Source of the DNA: Burkholderiaceae bacterium
Lineage (GTDB): Bacteria; Pseudomonadota; Gammaproteobacteria; Burkholderiales; Burkholderiaceae
Assembly (NCBI GenBank): GCA_023253905.1
Contig: JALREG010000360.1
Coordinates: 1-8,009, forward strand
Length of the DNA: 8,009 nt
Reading direction: 5' to 3'
A model generated the notes under the pieces. That model worked only from the letters and a program-made list of their open reading frames with translations, was not told the origin of the DNA and ran no database searches. Both the position numbers and the translations under genes were made by a program. Positions 6,431-8,009 of the stretch are shown one piece after another (positions within the stretch are counted from its first letter, which is position 1; each line of letters starts with the position of its first letter).

Positions 6431-6632
6431 CACGAAGCGAGAGCACACTCCGGTTTTGTCCTGAACACCGGCTGGATTTCGGCCGTCTGTCGGGTCGGCG
6501 TATCTGATGTGCGGTCGCGTTTGACATCCGTTCAAACCGTGGCCGTTCAAAAGGCGATGCACATAACAAGAGTCGGATCACCGACCGGGTTCGTTACTTA
6601 TCGGCCCCACTGGGCAGGAGGATCACTTCATC
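6431..6632 (+). promoter_or_regulatory. Upstream control region of the formate dehydrogenase gene
   Basis: About 200 nt without a gene. It holds an inverted repeat GTTTGA-N7-TCAAAC (6519-6524 and 6532-6537) and a 9-bp direct repeat CCGTTCAAA at 6528-6536 and 6543-6551, start to start 15 bp. It also has a short inverted repeat GTCGG-ATCA-CCGAC (6572-6585). A -10-like TAACAA (6564-6569) has no well-spaced -35; TTGACA at 6521-6526 is too far away for it. The layout suggests an activator-dependent promoter, but the factor is unknown. A strong AGGAGG (6616-6621) precedes the ATG at 6633 by 11 nt. Confidence 0.4.
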
Positions 6633-8009
6633 ATGGATATGAACCGGAGGCAGTTTTTCCGGGTCAGCAGCGCGGGACTCATTGGTTCGAGTCTCGCAGC
6701 GCTCGGCTTCTCGCCCACCGAGGCGATCGCCGAGACGCGTAACTTCAAGCTGGCTCGGACCACCGAGACCCGCAGCACCTGTCCGTATTGCTCGGTCAGC
6801 TGCGGGATGATCATGTACTCGCTCGGCGACAAATCGAAGAACGTCAAGTCTTCGATCGTCCATGTCGAGGGCGACCCCGATCACCCGGTCAATCGCGGCA
6901 CCCTGTGCCCCAAGGGTGCCGGTGTGATGGACATGATCCAGTCACCCAACCGTCTGAAGCACCCTCAGGTGCGCGAGCCCGGCTCGAAAGACTGGAAAAC
7001 GGTGTCCTGGGATGAGGCCCTCACCCGCATCGCCCGCCACATGAAGGCCGACCGCGATGCCAACCTCATTCTGAAGAACGACGCTGGCGTCACAGTGAAC
7101 CGCTGGAACACCACCGGTTTCCTCGTGTCCTCGGCAATCAGCAACGAATCCGGTTATCTCTCTGTCAAGATGGCGCGCGGCCTGGGAATGGTCGCAGTCG
7201 ATACGCAAGCGCGCATCTGACACGCACCGACGGTGTCCAGTCTGGGCCCGACATTCGGTCGCGGAGCGATGACCAACTCGTGGAACGACATCAAGAACAC
7301 GGATCTCGTTCTGATCATGGGCGGCAACGCCGCCGAGGCGCACCCCTGCGGATTCAAATGGGTGACCGAGGCGCAGCAGCACCGCAAGGCAAAGCTCATT
7401 GTTGTTGACCCGCGGTTCACGCGCAGTGCAGCGGTGGCCGATTACTACGCGCCGATCCGCGTCGGTACTGACATCGCGTTTCTGGCCGGCGTCATCAACT
7501 ATCTGCTCACGAACAACAAGATTCATCTCGACTATGTGAAGCTCAATACCGACGCGAGCTTCCTGGTCAAGGATGAATACGGCTTCGACAACGGCTTTTT
7601 CACCGGCTACAACGAGGGCTCGCGGAGCTACAACAAGGCGAGCTGGGGCTACCAGATGGGGCCCGATGGTTTCGTGAAAACCGATGACACGCTGCAGGAC
7701 CCGCGGTGTGTGTTCCAGCTCATGAAGAAGCACTTCTCGCGCTACACACCGGAGCTGGTAAGCAGGATCACCGGTACGCCCAAGGATCAGTTCCTGAAGG
7801 TGGCGGAGATGCTGGGCGAGACGTCAGCAACCGACAAGGTGATGACGATTCTTTATGCGCTTGGCTGGACGCAGCATTCGGTGGGCTCACAGAACATCCG
7901 CACCATGGCCATGATCCAGCTGCTGCTGGGCAACATGGGTCGGCCGGGCGGCGGAGTGAACGCGCTCAGGGGCCACGCCAATGTGCAGGGCATCACCGAC
8001 ATGTGCGCA
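6633..8009 (+). CDS. fdnG: Selenocysteine formate dehydrogenase, major (alpha) subunit, 3' end outside window
   Basis: This is the catalytic subunit of a membrane-bound, periplasm-facing formate dehydrogenase (FdnG/FdoG type). It oxidises formate to CO2 at a molybdenum or tungsten bis-pyranopterin centre and passes electrons to a beta iron-sulfur subunit. Visible: a Tat signal peptide with NRRQFFR (4-10) and cleavage near AIA at 31-33; Cys50, Cys53, Cys57 and Cys92 for a [4Fe-4S] cluster; Lys94 in CPKGAG. An in-frame TGA at 7218-7220 is codon 196, read as Sec, followed by the conserved His197. Then come GGNAAEAHP (230-238), DPRFTR (259-264) and Arg446 in ALRGH. Sec196, Lys94, His197 and Arg446 all fall at E. 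coli FdnG numbering. Similarity continues unbroken across the TGA, so it is not a frameshift or pseudogene. The visible part is 459 of roughly 1,000 residues. The product needs SelA, SelB, SelC and SelD from elsewhere. Choosing between fdnG and fdoG is arbitrary. Confidence 0.96.
7218..7250 (+). promoter_or_regulatory. Bacterial SECIS element with Sec UGA codon
   Basis: The UGA (7218-7220) is followed by a hairpin. CGG (7231-7233) pairs with CCG (7248-7250), U7234 is bulged, and GUCC (7235-7238) pairs with GGGC (7244-7247) around the loop AGUCU (7239-7243). Counting the U of UGA as 1, the bulged U is nucleotide 17 and the loop G and U are 23 and 24. These are the nucleotides known to matter for SelB binding in the E. 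coli fdhF SECIS. The element lies within the coding frame, as bacterial SECIS elements do. Confidence 0.88.

Noticed and set aside
6521..6549. TTGACA at 6521 as the -35 of an ordinary sigma70 promoter for fdnG
   Set aside because: No -10-like hexamer occurs 16-18 nt downstream; the sequence there is CGTTCA.
6595..6601. TACTTAT as a NarL heptamer upstream of fdnG
   Set aside because: It fits the degenerate TACYYMT pattern, but a single hit of this kind is likely by chance in this length, and no partner heptamer lies in the 7-2-7 arrangement.
6284..6632. tRNA-Sec gene or cobalamin-type riboswitch in the rpoH-fdnG gap
   Set aside because: Looking on both strands I found no cloverleaf with a UCA anticodon and T-loop, and no recognisable B12 box; the apparent GTTCAAA T-loop has no pairing stem.
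7218..7220. TGA as a nonsense mutation making fdnG a pseudogene
   Set aside because: Codon 196 is the known Sec position in E. coli FdnG, the following His and downstream sequence are intact, and a SECIS-like hairpin follows in the right register.
6942..7733. 263-codon minus-strand open frame across the TGA in the formate dehydrogenase gene
   Set aside because: It is a shadow of the plus-strand gene, whose homology continues on both sides of the TGA. The antisense product resembles no family.

Overview
The window looks like a GC-rich betaproteobacterial chromosome, most likely Burkholderiales-like. This is inferred from protein flavour only. The CoaD C-terminal motif (FVSGTLVRE), the RpoH text (FALHWIKAEIHEYILRN followed by QRKLFFNLRSHK) and the gene order are all proteobacterial. 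No rRNA or other marker gene is present to fix the taxon.

Left half, minus strand (about 1-4068): a tight run read right to left. It holds a secreted zinc-dependent M16 peptidase, a second M16 protein that has lost the zinc motif, rsmD (16S rRNA methyltransferase), coaD (phosphopantetheine adenylyltransferase) and a YfhL-type 2[4Fe-4S] ferredoxin cut by the window edge. Gaps are 1 and 11 nt, then a 32-nt overlap, then 24 nt, so this is probably one operon. Diverging from it is ftsY (4125-5228), the signal recognition particle receptor GTPase.

Middle (5229-6283): rpoH, the heat-shock sigma factor, follows ftsY directly, without the ftsE-ftsX pair that separates them in E. coli and Pseudomonas. 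The 161-nt gap is dense with control signals. It has a short hairpin after ftsY, a perfect DnaA box, and a near-perfect CIRCE operator (HrcA site) whose two arms contain the -35 and an extended -10 of a sigma70-type promoter. This implies that HrcA represses the heat-shock sigma factor itself, with possible DnaA input.

Right (6284-8009): a 349-nt intergenic region holds a long GC-rich pairing followed by a T-rich stretch, plus repeats upstream of the next gene. Then comes the first 459 codons of a Tat-exported, selenocysteine-containing formate dehydrogenase major subunit (FdnG/FdoG type). Its reading frame crosses an in-frame TGA at codon 196, the same codon number as Sec in E. coli FdnG. 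Directly after it lies a hairpin with the bulged U and the loop GU of a bacterial SECIS element at the expected distances. The gene continues past the window, presumably into iron-sulfur and cytochrome b subunits.

I found no CRISPR array, insertion sequence, prophage, tRNA or rRNA. The most notable content is regulatory (CIRCE, promoter and DnaA box at rpoH) and recoding (the Sec codon), not a wholly new gene system.
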